A stretch of DNA of 64,000 nucleotides from a beta proteobacterium AAP99 (GTDB lineage Bacteria > Pseudomonadota > Gammaproteobacteria > Burkholderiales > Burkholderiaceae_C), in the NCBI GenBank assembly GCA_001295775.1, contig LJIA01000001.1, forward strand, positions 1-64,000. The letters are read 5' to 3'. A program made the position numbers and the translations under genes. The first letter of the stretch is position 1, and the number at the start of each line of letters is the position of its first letter. Positions 1 through 9,309 of this stretch are shown here, piece by piece. Below the pieces are notes generated by a model that saw nothing but the letters and a program-made list of their open reading frames with translations, did no database searches and was not told where the DNA came from.

Positions 1-125
1 GGGGAGGACTGGTCGGAGGCGGGGGGGGGCGAACTGCCGCCGCCGCCGCCACAGGCGGTCAGACCGCCCACCACGATCGATGCCGCCACGACGGCGGCCA
101 GAATCTTGCCGGTTCTTGCGTCCAT
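1..125 (-). CDS. Lipoprotein, N-terminal fragment
   Basis: Only the first 41 codons lie in the window; the gene runs off the left edge. The start is ATG at 125-123. The product begins with a short basic stretch, a hydrophobic segment (about residues 8-22) and the lipobox LTAC, so Cys25 should be lipidated and the protein anchored in a membrane facing the periplasm. A Gly run and a Ser/Pro-rich linker follow, typical of a flexible tether. No functional domain is visible, so no role can be assigned. The signal peptide and lipobox are clear; everything beyond is unknown. Confidence 0.75.
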   Translation of the reverse strand, partial: MDARTGKILAAVVAASIVVGGLTACGGGGGSSPPPASDQSS

Positions 126-264
126 TGCTGCTGCGCTCCAGAGGCTTACGCTGACTCGACGAGCGTAGCAGTGCGGCGGCCGACCGTCCTCGCCCCAATT
201 GGGGGTAGGCACTGATCCGGAGCGTTACGGGATGTAGCGGGCTGCTCGCCCGATCCGGCGCAGG

Positions 265-1110
265 TTAGTACGCGTGAATCGCGTCGTCCGGGAAGCTGCC
301 GTCCTTGACCGCGGCCACGTAGCGCCGGACGGCCTCCTGAACCGAGGGTGCGCCGTCCAAGAAGTTGCGTACGAAGCGCGGCAGCTTGAAGGGTGTGACG
401 CCCAGCATGTCATGCAGAACGAGCACCTGGCCGGCGCAGTCTCGGCCCGCGCCGATCCCGATGCTGGCCATGTGCTTCAGTTCAGCGGTCAGTTCACTGG
501 CCAGGGCCGCGGGCACCATCTCGAAGACGCAGAGTGTGGCGCCGGCGTTTTGCAAGTCCTTGCATTCCCGACGCAGGCGCGATGCACCCGCGTCATCTCT
601 GCCCTGCACGCGGTAGCCGCCCAGCGCATGCACGCTTTGCGGGGTGAGGCCTACATGGGCGCAGACCGGGATCCCTCGCGCCACCAGAAACTCCACCACG
701 GGAGCCGTCCAACCGCCGCCCTCGAGCTTGACCATCTGCGCGCCCGCCTGCATCAGTGCGCAGGAGGAGCGATAAGCCTGCTGCGCGTCCTCGTGGTAGC
801 TGCCATAGGGCAGGTCGCCGATCAGCCAGGCGGTGCGATTGGCGCGAGCCACGCATTGCACGTGATAGACCATCTGCTCCAGTGTGACCGGCAACGTGGA
901 GGCATGGCCCTGCAGCACCATGCCCAGCGAGTCGCCCACCAGAATGCTGTCCACGCCGCAGTCATCCAGCACCTTGCCGAAGGTGGCGTCGTAGGCGGTC
1001 AGCATCGCGATCTTCTCGCCCGACGCGTGCATCTCGCGCAGCTTGAGCAGAGAGACCGCCTTGCGCGCGGCGGGTGCGGTGGATTGTGCGGGAGAGTGTT
1101 GTGCGCTCAT
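265..1110 (-). CDS. panB: 3-methyl-2-oxobutanoate hydroxymethyltransferase
   Basis: PanB transfers a hydroxymethyl group from 5,10-methylenetetrahydrofolate to 2-oxoisovalerate to make ketopantoate, the first committed step of pantothenate synthesis. The 281-aa product carries the family motifs: LTAYDATFG near residue 40, the metal-binding VGDSLG, LPVT, LPYGSY, MVKLEGG and CVFEMVP. Length fits the family. The frame stays open upstream to about 1419, but ATG at 1110 gives the normal PanB N-terminus. It lies 305 bp downstream of scpA; panC, which often sits beside panB, is not in the window. Confidence 0.95.
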   Translation of the reverse strand: MSAQHSPAQSTAPAARKAVSLLKLREMHASGEKIAMLTAYDATFGKVLDDCGVDSILVGDSLGMVLQGHASTLPVTLEQMVYHVQCVARANRTAWLIGDLPYGSYHEDAQQAYRSSCALMQAGAQMVKLEGGGWTAPVVEFLVARGIPVCAHVGLTPQSVHALGGYRVQGRDDAGASRLRRECKDLQNAGATLCVFEMVPAALASELTAELKHMASIGIGAGRDCAGQVLVLHDMLGVTPFKLPRFVRNFLDGAPSVQEAVRRYVAAVKDGSFPDDAIHAY

Positions 1111-1415
1111 GGACTTCGATGGCTCGATGACGAAATGATCTAGGCGCTGCGCGCCGCATGACGGAATGACCGCAAGCGTAGTCGCTGGTTCGCCAAAGCG
1201 CTTCAAGGGCAGGGAGTGGTTTCCCGAGAGGCGCTTCAAGACTCGCTCGGTCAGACAGGCTCGACCCGCTCGCTGAGCAAGCGAACCCGCCCGCACATCG
1301 TCGCACCCTTTCCCCCCTTCAGGAGGGGGACGCAAGGGGGAGGGGCCACAAAGCTGCCGAAGGCTGGACCGTATGCGCCTGTCGACCGAAGCCCAAGAGC
1401 TATGCGGCCTGAAAT
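1111..1415. other. Intergenic stretch between panB and scpA
   Basis: No convincing gene is present in these 305 bases. Visible structure: a G/C-run hairpin at about 1311-1330, where a C-run and a G-run flank TTCAG, followed by a second G-rich run, and two copies of GCGCTTCAAG near 1198 and 1231. The stretch looks like an extragenic repeat or a deletion scar rather than a coding remnant. I could not find PanC motifs in any frame. Confidence 0.5.
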
Positions 1416-2270
1416 TCAAACTGGTGAATAAGACAGTCGAACGTAGACCGGCGCATACGGTTCAGCCTGCGTGAGCTCGATCAAGTTTTCCTTGGCCAGC
1501 TCCAACAGCGCGATGAAGTGCACCACCACCACCTGCAGGCCCTTGGCTACCACCTGGTTGGCCTCGAACAGGTCGGTGAACTCCACGAACTTCACGCTCT
1601 GCAGGCGCTTGAGGATCTGGCTCATGTGCTCACGCACCGAGAGCTCCTCGCGCGTGATCTTGTGGTGCTGGTTCAGGCGGGCGCGCTTCACGATCTCCGC
1701 CCAGGCACCCACGATGTCGACCAGGCCGACTTCGGGGTGGCGTGGTGTGAGGCGCTCTTCCACGAACACCGTGGTGGCAAAGAAGTCGCGGCCCTTCTGC
1801 GGCATGGCATCGAGCAGGCTGGCGCCGGTCTTGATGCGCTCGTATTCCAGCAGGCGGCGCACCAGTTCGGCCCGCGGATCCTCGGCCTCGGTGCCGTCGT
1901 CCTTCTTCTGCACCGGCAGCAGCATCCGGCTCTTGATCTCGATGAGCATCGCGGCCATCAGCAGGTATTCGGCGGCCAGCTCCAGATTGCGCACGCGGAT
2001 CTCGTCCACGTACTTCAGGTACTGGGCCGTGACCTGCGCCATCGGGATGTCCAGCACATTGAAGTTCTGCTTGCGGATCAGATACAGCAGCAGATCCAGC
2101 GGGCCTTCAAAGGCTTCGAGAAAGACCTCCAGCGCCTCGGGCGGGATGTAGAGGTCGTTGGGCAGGTTGAACAGAGGCTCGCCGTATAGGCGGGCCACGG
2201 CGAGCGTGTCCACCACCTCCGGCGGGGAGGGCGGCTGCGGCTCGTCGATGATGACTTGATCGGTGGACAA
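1416..2270 (-). CDS. scpA: Segregation and condensation protein A
   Basis: ScpA is the kleisin subunit that bridges SMC heads (with ScpB) in the bacterial condensin. The 284-aa product has the N-terminal family signature [15 protein letters not shown] near residue 54, followed by the helical region [15 protein letters not shown], and an acidic, helix-rich remainder. The likely start is TTG at 2270; no ATG lies near the conserved region, and the stop of the upstream DUF3460 gene is only 5 bp away, so the two are translationally close. ScpB is not in the window. Regulation is probably shared with the upstream small gene. Confidence 0.93.
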   Translation of the reverse strand: MSTDQVIIDEPQPPSPPEVVDTLAVARLYGEPLFNLPNDLYIPPEALEVFLEAFEGPLDLLLYLIRKQNFNVLDIPMAQVTAQYLKYVDEIRVRNLELAAEYLLMAAMLIEIKSRMLLPVQKKDDGTEAEDPRAELVRRLLEYERIKTGASLLDAMPQKGRDFFATTVFVEERLTPRHPEVGLVDIVGAWAEIVKRARLNQHHKITREELSVREHMSQILKRLQSVKFVEFTDLFEANQVVAKGLQVVVVHFIALLELAKENLIELTQAEPYAPVYVRLSYSPV

Positions 2271-2275
2271 GCGGG

Positions 2276-2476
2276 TTACTTCTTGTCAGCCAGGTCGTTG
2301 TTGGTGCCGTAGACGTAGGCCTTCTGCGGCACGCGCGCGTCGCCCGCTGCGCGCGCAAAGTCGCGGTCAATGTCCTTGTCCCAGAGCAGGGCGCGGCCCT
2401 GGCGCTGCCGCTCTTCCAGACCGGGGCGCTCGTCGCGCAGCTTCTTGATGAACTGGGTGATTTCGGATTCGTACAT
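2276..2476 (-). CDS. DUF3460 family small protein
   Basis: A 66-aa acidic/basic protein starting MYESEITQF, matching the DUF3460 family known from Betaproteobacteria, where it commonly precedes scpA. It contains the conserved ITQFIKKLRDERP and ALLWDK segments. No signal peptide, membrane segment or catalytic motif is visible, and the function is unknown. It is the first gene of a short leftward operon with scpA (5 bp apart). Family assignment is from recall of the sequence pattern and genomic neighbour. Confidence 0.85.
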   Translation of the reverse strand: MYESEITQFIKKLRDERPGLEERQRQGRALLWDKDIDRDFARAAGDARVPQKAYVYGTNNDLADKK

Positions 2477-2533
2477 GGCGAATGTCTGTTTGGCCGGGCG
2501 CAGATGCAGATCAACGCCCCGAAGCGCAGCATT

Positions 2534-4240
2534 TTACGTAGGTGCAGGAGATGCTGCGGCCGCAATCAGCGCGGCTTCCAGCGTGGGGTGGCGGTTTTCT
2601 GGTCCGAGCACGGCGCCAAAGCCGCTGCGGTCGATCAGATTGCCCGGCTGGTCAATTGCGCCCGCCAGCAGCAGCTGCACGCCAGCCTTGGCACAGGTGG
2701 CATGCAGGGCCTGCAGCGCTTCCAGGCCGCTGGTGTCCATATAGAGCACGTTTTTCAGATCCAGCACCAGCACCCGGGTGGGCAAATCGCTTGCCAGGCG
2801 CTCGAGATGATGGACCGCGCCGAAGAACAAGGCGCCGTACAGCCGCCAGGCGGCGATGCCGGAGCGTGTGTCGCCAAGCACCGGGTAGGTCTTGGCAGAT
2901 GCGACCTCAAGGTGTGTGAGGCTCGAAATCCGGTAAATGAACGTGATGCAGGCGATGACAAGGCCGACTTCCACTGCCACGGTCAGGTCCACGATGACGG
3001 TCAGCAGGAAGGTGCCCAGCAGGCTGGTGCGGTAGGGCCAGCGGAACTGCTGCAGGCGCGCAAATTCGCGCCATTCACCCATGTTCCAGGCCACGAACAT
3101 CAGGATGCCGGCCAGCGCCGCCAGCGGCACCTTGCTGGCCAGCGGAGCGGCGACCAGCACCACCACCAGCAGTGTGAGCGCGTGCACGATGCCGGAAACG
3201 GGCGTGGCGCCGCCGCTCTTCACATTGGTGACCGTGCGGGCAATCGTGCCCGTGGCCGGCATGCCGCCGAAGAACGGGGTGACGAAATTGGCAATGCCCT
3301 GCGCCATCAGTTCTTGGTTGGGGTTGTGCCGGTCGCCGGTCATGCCGTCCGCCACGCGGGCGCAGAGCAGGCTTTCAATCGCGCCCAGCATCGCGATCGT
3401 CAACGTGGGAATGAACAGCTGCTTGACGCTGGCCCAGCTGAACTCCGGCAGCGCAAATGCAGGCAGGGCGCGCGGAATCTCCCCGAACTTGCTGCCGATG
3501 GTCTCCACGGGCCACTGGAGCCACGCGACGACCGCCGTCGCCATGATGAGTGCGATGATCGTGCCGGGCACGCGATTGAGCTTCGCGCGCTGCACGCCAG
3601 ACACCTTCCAGCCGGGCAGCGCGAAGCTCCAGAGCACGACCACCGCCAGCGATCCGCCTGCCACGGCAAGTGCATGGGGATTGACGCTGCCCATATGCTC
3701 GGCAAGTGCCCGAATCTGCGCGAAGAAGTCCGCCGGCATGCGCTCGATGCGCAGCCCCAGAAAGTCCTTGAGCTGGGACAGCGCAATCAGCACCGCAATG
3801 CCGTTGGTGAAGCCGATCACCACCGACACCGGAATGAAGCGGACCAGCCCGCCGAGCCGCAGCGCCCCCAGTGCAAACAGCAGCACGCCAGCCAGCGCAG
3901 TGGCGATGATCAGGTTAGCCACGCCGTAGCGCTCGACGATGCCGAACACGATCACGATGTACGCGCCCGCCGGGCCACCGATCTGCAGTCGGCAGCCGCC
4001 CAGAGCGCTGATCAGCAGCCCCGCGATGATGGCGGTGAAGATGCCAGCCTGGGGCGGCAGGCCACTGGCAATTGCAAATGCCATGGCCAGCGGCAGTGCC
4101 ACCACGCCCACGGTGACACCGGCTGCCACGTCGCGCGCCAGCAGCGTGCGGTCATAGCCTCTCAGGGCGTCGAGCAGGTAGGGCCGAAATTGAAGGCCGT
4201 CTAGCAGGCGCCGCGCGCCGCGTTTTGAGGTATCTGGCAA
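2534..4240 (-). CDS. SulP family anion transporter with STAS domain
   Basis: A SLC26/SulP-type inner-membrane transporter (sulfate, bicarbonate or another anion; the substrate cannot be told). The N-terminal half starts FRPYLLDALRGYD and goes into the first helices with VGVVALPLAMAFAIASG and LQIGGPAGAY, both hallmarks; about ten to twelve hydrophobic segments follow. A C-terminal STAS domain contains VLVLDLKNVLYMDTSGLEAL. I chose TTG at 4240 because GGGAGG lies about 9 bases before it; the frame is open to 4312, where a TTG has no ribosome site. This start gives 568 aa. Confidence 0.88.
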   Translation of the reverse strand: MPDTSKRGARRLLDGLQFRPYLLDALRGYDRTLLARDVAAGVTVGVVALPLAMAFAIASGLPPQAGIFTAIIAGLLISALGGCRLQIGGPAGAYIVIVFGIVERYGVANLIIATALAGVLLFALGALRLGGLVRFIPVSVVIGFTNGIAVLIALSQLKDFLGLRIERMPADFFAQIRALAEHMGSVNPHALAVAGGSLAVVVLWSFALPGWKVSGVQRAKLNRVPGTIIALIMATAVVAWLQWPVETIGSKFGEIPRALPAFALPEFSWASVKQLFIPTLTIAMLGAIESLLCARVADGMTGDRHNPNQELMAQGIANFVTPFFGGMPATGTIARTVTNVKSGGATPVSGIVHALTLLVVVLVAAPLASKVPLAALAGILMFVAWNMGEWREFARLQQFRWPYRTSLLGTFLLTVIVDLTVAVEVGLVIACITFIYRISSLTHLEVASAKTYPVLGDTRSGIAAWRLYGALFFGAVHHLERLASDLPTRVLVLDLKNVLYMDTSGLEALQALHATCAKAGVQLLLAGAIDQPGNLIDRSGFGAVLGPENRHPTLEAALIAAAASPAPT

Positions 4241-4371
4241 CCGGGGCGCCCTCCCAAGCGCAAACAGCAAGCTTGCAAGGAGTGTGCCGCAGCGCTGCTT
4301 GCGCAGGATCAAGCCCGGCCGATCTAGCCCGGATGCAAAACGCTAGATTGGCTCTGGACGCGGATCTTCAG

Positions 4372-4412
4372 GCCAAAGTGGCTGGAAAGCCGCACCAGAC
4401 AAGCGGAAAGCC
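4372..4412 (+). repeat. Dispersed extragenic repeat, copy A
   Basis: A 41-base copy of a dispersed repeat. It contains GCCAAAGTGGCTGGAAAG followed by the core GCACCAGACAAGCGGAAAG. It matches copy E at 45919-45960 (opposite strand) over nearly its whole length and copies B, C and D over the core. It lies between the start of the SulP gene and the end of the AEC gene. Confidence 0.7.
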
Positions 4413-4485
4413 TCTGCGTGCATCTCGCGGCGGCGCTCGCTCGCCCTTCACCTGGCGAAACGCGGTGTGTCCAGAAGCCGCGTAC

Positions 4486-5421
4486 TCAGCCGGCCAGTGC
4501 CAGCAGCAAGGGCGTGCTGAGGGCAGCGATCGCCGTCGAGATCACCATCGCGCCGGCAATCACAGGCTGCTGAGTGTTGAACTGCCTCGCCATGATGTAG
4601 ACGTTCACCCCGGTGGCCATGGCTGCGGTGAGGATGACGGCCAGGGTCTCGGTCCGCGGCAGGCCGATCAGCACCGCCAGCAGCCAGACCAGGAGGGGCT
4701 GCGCCACCGTCTTGATCAGCGCGATGGCGAGGCTTTGCCGCCAAGCATCGCCAATGGCGTACCGCGCCAGTCCCATGCCGAGCACGAGCAGGGCCACAGG
4801 CGCGGCCGCCTTGCCGACCCAGCTCAGGGGGAGGTCCAGCCAACCTGGCAGCTTGCCCAGCGTTGCGCCATACAGCGTGCCGAGCAGGATGCCGGCCACG
4901 ATCGGATTGGTGAGCACGCCGCGGGTGGTCTTGCCGATGCCGGCCACCGACAGGGCGCCGTGCTTGCCCCATTCGATCGATACCGTGACGAGCGTCCAGA
5001 GAATCAACGCGTTGAAGACGATGATCAGGGCCACCGCAGGCACTGCGCTAGCACCCAACAGCACCTTGGTGAGCGGCAGGCCCAGCAGCACGATGTTGGA
5101 GAACACCCCGCCCAGCGCAAAGACCGAGCCGGCGGTGCTGTCGAGCCGGAACATGCGGGCACCAATGAGCCGGCCCAAGGCAAACACCGACAGGCAGCTG
5201 CCGAAGTACACGCCCAGCAGGCGCACATCCACCGGGGGCAGCTCATGGGCCTGCGCCATCAGACGGAACAGCGTGGCTGGCAGGAGCACCACGAAGCACA
5301 GGCGGTTCAGCCACTCCGTCACGGCCTCCGGCACGCCGGCCAGGCGCGTGGCGCCATAGCCCACGGCGACGAGTGCAAACAGCGGGGCAGACAGCAGCAG
5401 GAGCTGAAGGAAGGCGCTCAG
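4486..5421 (-). CDS. AEC family transporter (auxin efflux carrier type)
   Basis: A ten-helix inner-membrane carrier of the AEC family (PF03547-like), whose bacterial members export small organic acids such as malonate or malate; the substrate here is unknown. The C-terminal half has the repeated pattern LTNPIVAGILLGTLYG and VILTAAMATGVNVYIMA typical of the family. The most downstream regular start is GTG at 5364, but that removes half of helix 1. Reading further upstream gives LSAFLQLLLLSAPLFALVAVGYG, a normal AEC N-terminus, preceded by GGAG 7 bases before a CTG at 5421. I therefore use CTG, giving 311 aa. Confidence 0.8.
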   Translation of the reverse strand: MSAFLQLLLLSAPLFALVAVGYGATRLAGVPEAVTEWLNRLCFVVLLPATLFRLMAQAHELPPVDVRLLGVYFGSCLSVFALGRLIGARMFRLDSTAGSVFALGGVFSNIVLLGLPLTKVLLGASAVPAVALIIVFNALILWTLVTVSIEWGKHGALSVAGIGKTTRGVLTNPIVAGILLGTLYGATLGKLPGWLDLPLSWVGKAAAPVALLVLGMGLARYAIGDAWRQSLAIALIKTVAQPLLVWLLAVLIGLPRTETLAVILTAAMATGVNVYIMARQFNTQQPVIAGAMVISTAIAALSTPLLLALAG

Positions 5422-5448
5422 AGTGGGGCTCCGTCGGGGCCTGGAGAC

Positions 5449-7290
5449 TCAACGGGTGCTGGCACGTTGCGCCGCAGGGTCGATGTCCACATAGGGCCAG
5501 AAGTGCCGCAGGAAGGGATGGCCCAGATAGCCCTTGAGTGCCGGGTGCATCAGGTCCACGCTGTAGCGAGTGACGTGGAAGCGATAGGGCGCCCAGGCAA
5601 TCATCATCAGCTGCAGGCGCTGCAGCATGGCCAGGCGCTCCGGGCCGTCGGGCAGACGCTGCTGTGCCTCGTAGAGGCGGTTGTATTCCGGCAGGTCGAA
5701 ACGCGCGTCATTGGCTTCGCTCGCGGCGGGCCCGTAGGCCAGCGACAGGAAGAAGTCGCTATCCGGCCCTGCCGCGGCCCAGGCGCTGCCCCACATCATG
5801 AGGCTGCCTGCACGCGCGGCCTTCATGTTCTCGGGCCACTGCTGGATCCTGAAACGCATGCGCAGGCCCACGGCCTTCAGGCTCTTGAACCAGGTGTCGT
5901 TCAGGTTGCGGCTGAGCTGATCCGGCTGGCTGGCCAGTTCGATGGTCAGCGGCGAGCCGTCCGGCCGGTCGCGCCAGCCGTCGCCGTCCTTGTCCACATA
6001 GCCGTACATGTCCAGCAGCGCCTTGGCGCGTGCCGGGCTGTACTCGCTCATCTCGCTGCGGAACTTCGTGTCGTAGCCATAGGTGCCGTAGGCGATCGGG
6101 CCCTGCGCTGCACGCGCCTGATTGCCGCGCGTGAGGCGGATTTCCTCGTCGATGTTGTAGGCGAGCGAAATCGCGCGCCGCAGGGCGACCTTGTCCGGTG
6201 TGTAGCCGCCGACCACCGGGTCGTCCATGTTGAAGTAGGTCAGCACCACTTCGGGCTGCAGGCGACGGTCCATGCGCAGGCCGCGGCGCTGCAGATTGGG
6301 GGCGAGCTGATTGTTGGGGATGGCGATCGGCGCGAACTGCGGTGGCAGGCGATCAAGAAAGTCATGCTCGCCGTTCAGGAAGCTCAGCCAGCGCGGCTGC
6401 TGTTCCTCGATGATCGAGATCTCCACACGGTCCAGCATTGGCAGGCGGCGGCCGCGCATCTGCCGTGCAATCGCCTGTGCCGTGGCATCGTCTGCGGCGG
6501 GCTGCGCATCAAACACGCGCTCGCGGTAGCCGGGGTTGCGGGACAGCACGATCTGCGAGCCGCGCCGCCAGCTCGTCAGCACAAACGGTCCGGTGCCCAC
6601 AGGCACGGACATCATGTTGTCACCCTCGGCCTCGGCCACCTCACGTGCGACGGCGCCCATGGTGGAGCCATCCGTGAACTGCAGGTGGAAGCGGGGGTTG
6701 GGCTGAGCGAGGCGGATCTCCCAGGTGTAGCGGTCCAGCACGCGGATGCCGTCCACCGGCTCGTCGTAGGGGAAGGGCTGCTTGCGTTCGCTGCTGCGCT
6801 TTCGCAGCTCGCTCAAGCCGAGCACTTTGGCCGTCTCGAAAGTGGAGAGCAGCGGGCTCTTCCAGCGCGGGTCATAGATGCGCTTGAAGGAATAGACGTA
6901 GTCGGCCGCGACCAGCTCGCGCCTCTTGCCCTTGAAGGCCGGGTGGTCCGTGAAGTAGATGCCGGGCTTCAGGCGAAATGTGAAGCGCGTGAAGTCCGGG
7001 GAGATCTCCGGCAGTTCAGTCAGCGTGTTCGGGATGATCTTCGCCGGCCGGGCGAGGTAGTCGAAGCTCAGCGGCGCATCGAAGATGTGCCCCGCGATCG
7101 TGCGTGAATACAGATCTTGCAGCTGCACCGGATCGAAGCCGGTCTCCGCCACGGGGAAGGCGTAGCGCAGTACGCGTGGCTGGGCGGCTTGCGGGTCGGC
7201 GCCCTGCGTTTGTGCCGCGCCTGGGGCGGCCAGCGCTGTGACAGACAGAAAAATGGCCAGCAGGGCGCTGGCCATGAATCGGTGGTGCAT
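5449..7290 (-). CDS. Family 5 extracellular solute-binding protein (YejA-like), copy 2
   Basis: The periplasmic binding subunit of a peptide/oligopeptide ABC importer. The signal peptide (MHHRFMASALLAIFL, cleavage near AQT) is followed by a family 5 binding protein fold with FRLKPGIYFTDHPAFKGK, VGTGPFVLTSWRRGSQI and a C-terminal region matching its neighbour. The 613-aa length fits YejA-like proteins. It is a paralogue of the gene at 7303-9135, separated by 12 bp, so both are probably one transcript. The permeases and ATPase lie divergently at 9310-12983. Ligand specificity cannot be read from the sequence. Confidence 0.9.
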   Translation of the reverse strand: MHHRFMASALLAIFLSVTALAAPGAAQTQGADPQAAQPRVLRYAFPVAETGFDPVQLQDLYSRTIAGHIFDAPLSFDYLARPAKIIPNTLTELPEISPDFTRFTFRLKPGIYFTDHPAFKGKRRELVAADYVYSFKRIYDPRWKSPLLSTFETAKVLGLSELRKRSSERKQPFPYDEPVDGIRVLDRYTWEIRLAQPNPRFHLQFTDGSTMGAVAREVAEAEGDNMMSVPVGTGPFVLTSWRRGSQIVLSRNPGYRERVFDAQPAADDATAQAIARQMRGRRLPMLDRVEISIIEEQQPRWLSFLNGEHDFLDRLPPQFAPIAIPNNQLAPNLQRRGLRMDRRLQPEVVLTYFNMDDPVVGGYTPDKVALRRAISLAYNIDEEIRLTRGNQARAAQGPIAYGTYGYDTKFRSEMSEYSPARAKALLDMYGYVDKDGDGWRDRPDGSPLTIELASQPDQLSRNLNDTWFKSLKAVGLRMRFRIQQWPENMKAARAGSLMMWGSAWAAAGPDSDFFLSLAYGPAASEANDARFDLPEYNRLYEAQQRLPDGPERLAMLQRLQLMMIAWAPYRFHVTRYSVDLMHPALKGYLGHPFLRHFWPYVDIDPAAQRASTR

Positions 7291-7302
7291 CGACGCGCTC
7301 GA

Positions 7303-9135
7303 TCAGTTCTTGGGAAGCTTCGCGGTGTCGATGTCGAGGTACTGCCAAGGCGCACGCACGAAGGGGTTGCGGTGGTAGCCGACGACCCAGGGTTGGGTCA
7401 GGTCGGTCACGATGCGGTGGCTGGTGATCTTGTAGGGCATGTAGGTGACCATGATCTTCTGGGCGCGCTGCATGAGATCAAAGCGCTCAGGGCCGTCGGG
7501 CAGGTTGCGCTGGGCTTCGTAGAGCTTGTTGAACTCGGGGTGGTCAAAACGGGCGTGATTGGCCTGACCGCGGTTCGGGCCGAAGCCCAGCGCCAGGAAG
7601 GTGTCGCCATCCGGGTTGCCGGCACTCCAGCCCACGCCCCACATCATCAGCTTGCCGGCGCGACTCTGTTTGAGCTGCTCGGGCCACTTGGCGAGCTTGA
7701 ACTCGATCTTGATGCCGATGCGCTTCATGTCCTTCTGCCACTGTTCCTGCAGCTGGCGGCTGGTCTGGTCGGGCTGGCTGGAGTACTCGAGCACCAGCGG
7801 CTTACCATCGGGCAGATCGCGCCAACCGTCGCCGTTCTTGTCGACGTAGCCGTACATATCGAGCAGCGCCTTGGCGCGCGCGACGTTGAACTCGCTCATC
7901 TCGGTGCGCAGCTTCGGATTGAAGCCGAAGGTCAACGGCGCGATCGGGCCGTTGGACGGCACCGCCTGGTTGCGCCGCACGAGGCGGATTTCCTCGGGCG
8001 AGTTGTAGGCCAGTGCGATCGCACGGCGCAGCGCCACCTTGTCCGGCGTGTAGCCGCCGACCACCGGGTTCTCCATGCCGAAGTAGGAGACCGTCACGTC
8101 CACCAGCGGGCCGCGCTCCATCTGGATGCCCTTGGCCTTCAGGAAGGGCGCCAGCTGGTTGTTCGGGATGGCGATGTTGGCGAACTCGTTGGGCAGGCGC
8201 TCCATCAGGTCCATCTCGGCATTCTGGAAGGCGAGCCAGCGCGGCTGCGCCTCTTCGATGATCGAGATGTGCACTTCATCGAGCATCGGCAGCTTGCGGC
8301 CCTTCAGGCGCGCTGCAGAGGCTTGGGCGGCCGGGTTGTCGGCCGGAGCGACCTCGGCATAGACCTCGTCGCGGTAGTTGGGGTTGCGCTCCAGCACGAT
8401 GCGCGAGGAGCGACGCCATTCCTTCAGGCGCCACGGGCCGGTGCCCACGGGATGCTCCATCATCTTGTCGCCGTAGGCTTCCACCACTTCACGGGCCACA
8501 CCACCAAAGACCGAGCTGTCGGTCATCAGGTAGTGGAAGCGCGGGTTGGCGCTGCCCAGATTGAACTGCACCGTATAGCGGTCCAGCGCACGCACGCCGC
8601 GCACTTCCCGGTCGTAGTCGAAGGGCGTCTTGTTCTTGATGGACTCCTGACGCAGCTCGGAGAGGTCGAGCAGCTTGTCGGCCTCCAGCAGATAGAGCTG
8701 GGCACTCTTCCAGCGCGGGTCGTAGTGGCGCTTGATGGCGAAGACGAAGTCCTGAGCGGTCAGCTCGCGCTTCTTGCCCTTGAAGGCCGGATCGTTGTCG
8801 AAATAGATGCCGGGGCGAACCTTGAAGGTGAAGGTCTTGAAGTCCGGCGAGATCTCCGGCAGCGCGGCTGCAGCGCGCGGCACGATGCGCACCGGCCGCT
8901 CCAGGTAGGTGTAGGTCAGCAGGGAGTCGAAGATCCCTTCGGTGACTGTGCGCGAGTACAGATCGGAGATCTGCGCCGGATCGAAGCCGGTTTCGGCGAT
9001 CGGAAAGGCATAGCGGAAAACCTTCTTGGGGCCGTTGCCTGCCGCAGCTTGTGCCTGGACAGGAGCGGACACCGCCGCGAAGGATGCAGCAACCAGGATG
9101 GCGGCTGTTGCACGGGCGACAAATGCTCGGAGCAT
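7303..9135 (-). CDS. Family 5 extracellular solute-binding protein (YejA-like), copy 1
   Basis: A 610-aa periplasmic binding protein with a signal peptide (MLRAFVARATAAILVAASF, cleavage near AQA). It is similar along its whole length to the downstream gene: AFPIAETGFDPAQISDLYSRT, RPGIYFDNDPAFKGKKRELT, VGTGPWRLKEWRRSSRIVL and LLDMYGYVDKNGDGWRDLPDG are shared almost word for word. The pair most likely arose by tandem duplication and serves one transporter with two ligand ranges. The frame is open upstream to 9195, but ATG at 9135 starts the signal peptide. The divergent promoter region is 9136-9309. Confidence 0.9.
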   Translation of the reverse strand: MLRAFVARATAAILVAASFAAVSAPVQAQAAAGNGPKKVFRYAFPIAETGFDPAQISDLYSRTVTEGIFDSLLTYTYLERPVRIVPRAAAALPEISPDFKTFTFKVRPGIYFDNDPAFKGKKRELTAQDFVFAIKRHYDPRWKSAQLYLLEADKLLDLSELRQESIKNKTPFDYDREVRGVRALDRYTVQFNLGSANPRFHYLMTDSSVFGGVAREVVEAYGDKMMEHPVGTGPWRLKEWRRSSRIVLERNPNYRDEVYAEVAPADNPAAQASAARLKGRKLPMLDEVHISIIEEAQPRWLAFQNAEMDLMERLPNEFANIAIPNNQLAPFLKAKGIQMERGPLVDVTVSYFGMENPVVGGYTPDKVALRRAIALAYNSPEEIRLVRRNQAVPSNGPIAPLTFGFNPKLRTEMSEFNVARAKALLDMYGYVDKNGDGWRDLPDGKPLVLEYSSQPDQTSRQLQEQWQKDMKRIGIKIEFKLAKWPEQLKQSRAGKLMMWGVGWSAGNPDGDTFLALGFGPNRGQANHARFDHPEFNKLYEAQRNLPDGPERFDLMQRAQKIMVTYMPYKITSHRIVTDLTQPWVVGYHRNPFVRAPWQYLDIDTAKLPKN

Positions 9136-9309
9136 GAATTTCGGTTCCACTGAACTAAGGCGCGGACAGTAGCGCCAGCGGGTGCGCCGGCGCATCGCGG
9201 TAACTACGGATAAACCCGATCAACACCGCGCCACGCAAAGTTCGCAAGCATAGCGTTCGCTCTGGTGTAATCGCGCCTTCGCCAAAATTTCCAGGGGGCT
9301 CGACGCGCC
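9136..9309. promoter_or_regulatory. Divergent promoter region of the peptide ABC system
   Basis: This 174-base interval separates the leftward binding-protein genes from the rightward permease/ATPase genes and must carry both promoters. I could not pick out confident -35/-10 boxes. A CCAGGGGGCTC run at about 9291-9301 is the only purine-rich stretch before the GTG start at 9310. Confidence 0.5.

Noticed and set aside
1300-1345. G/C-run hairpin as panB terminator or mobile-element end
   Set aside because: It lies upstream of panB in the direction of transcription and shows no T tract or target-site duplication.
4225-7107. A very long open frame on the plus strand opposite the AEC and YejA-like genes
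   Set aside because: High-GC codon bias keeps the antisense frame open. Its product is low-complexity (His/Gln/Arg/Ala-rich) and matches no motif, while the minus strand holds clear families.
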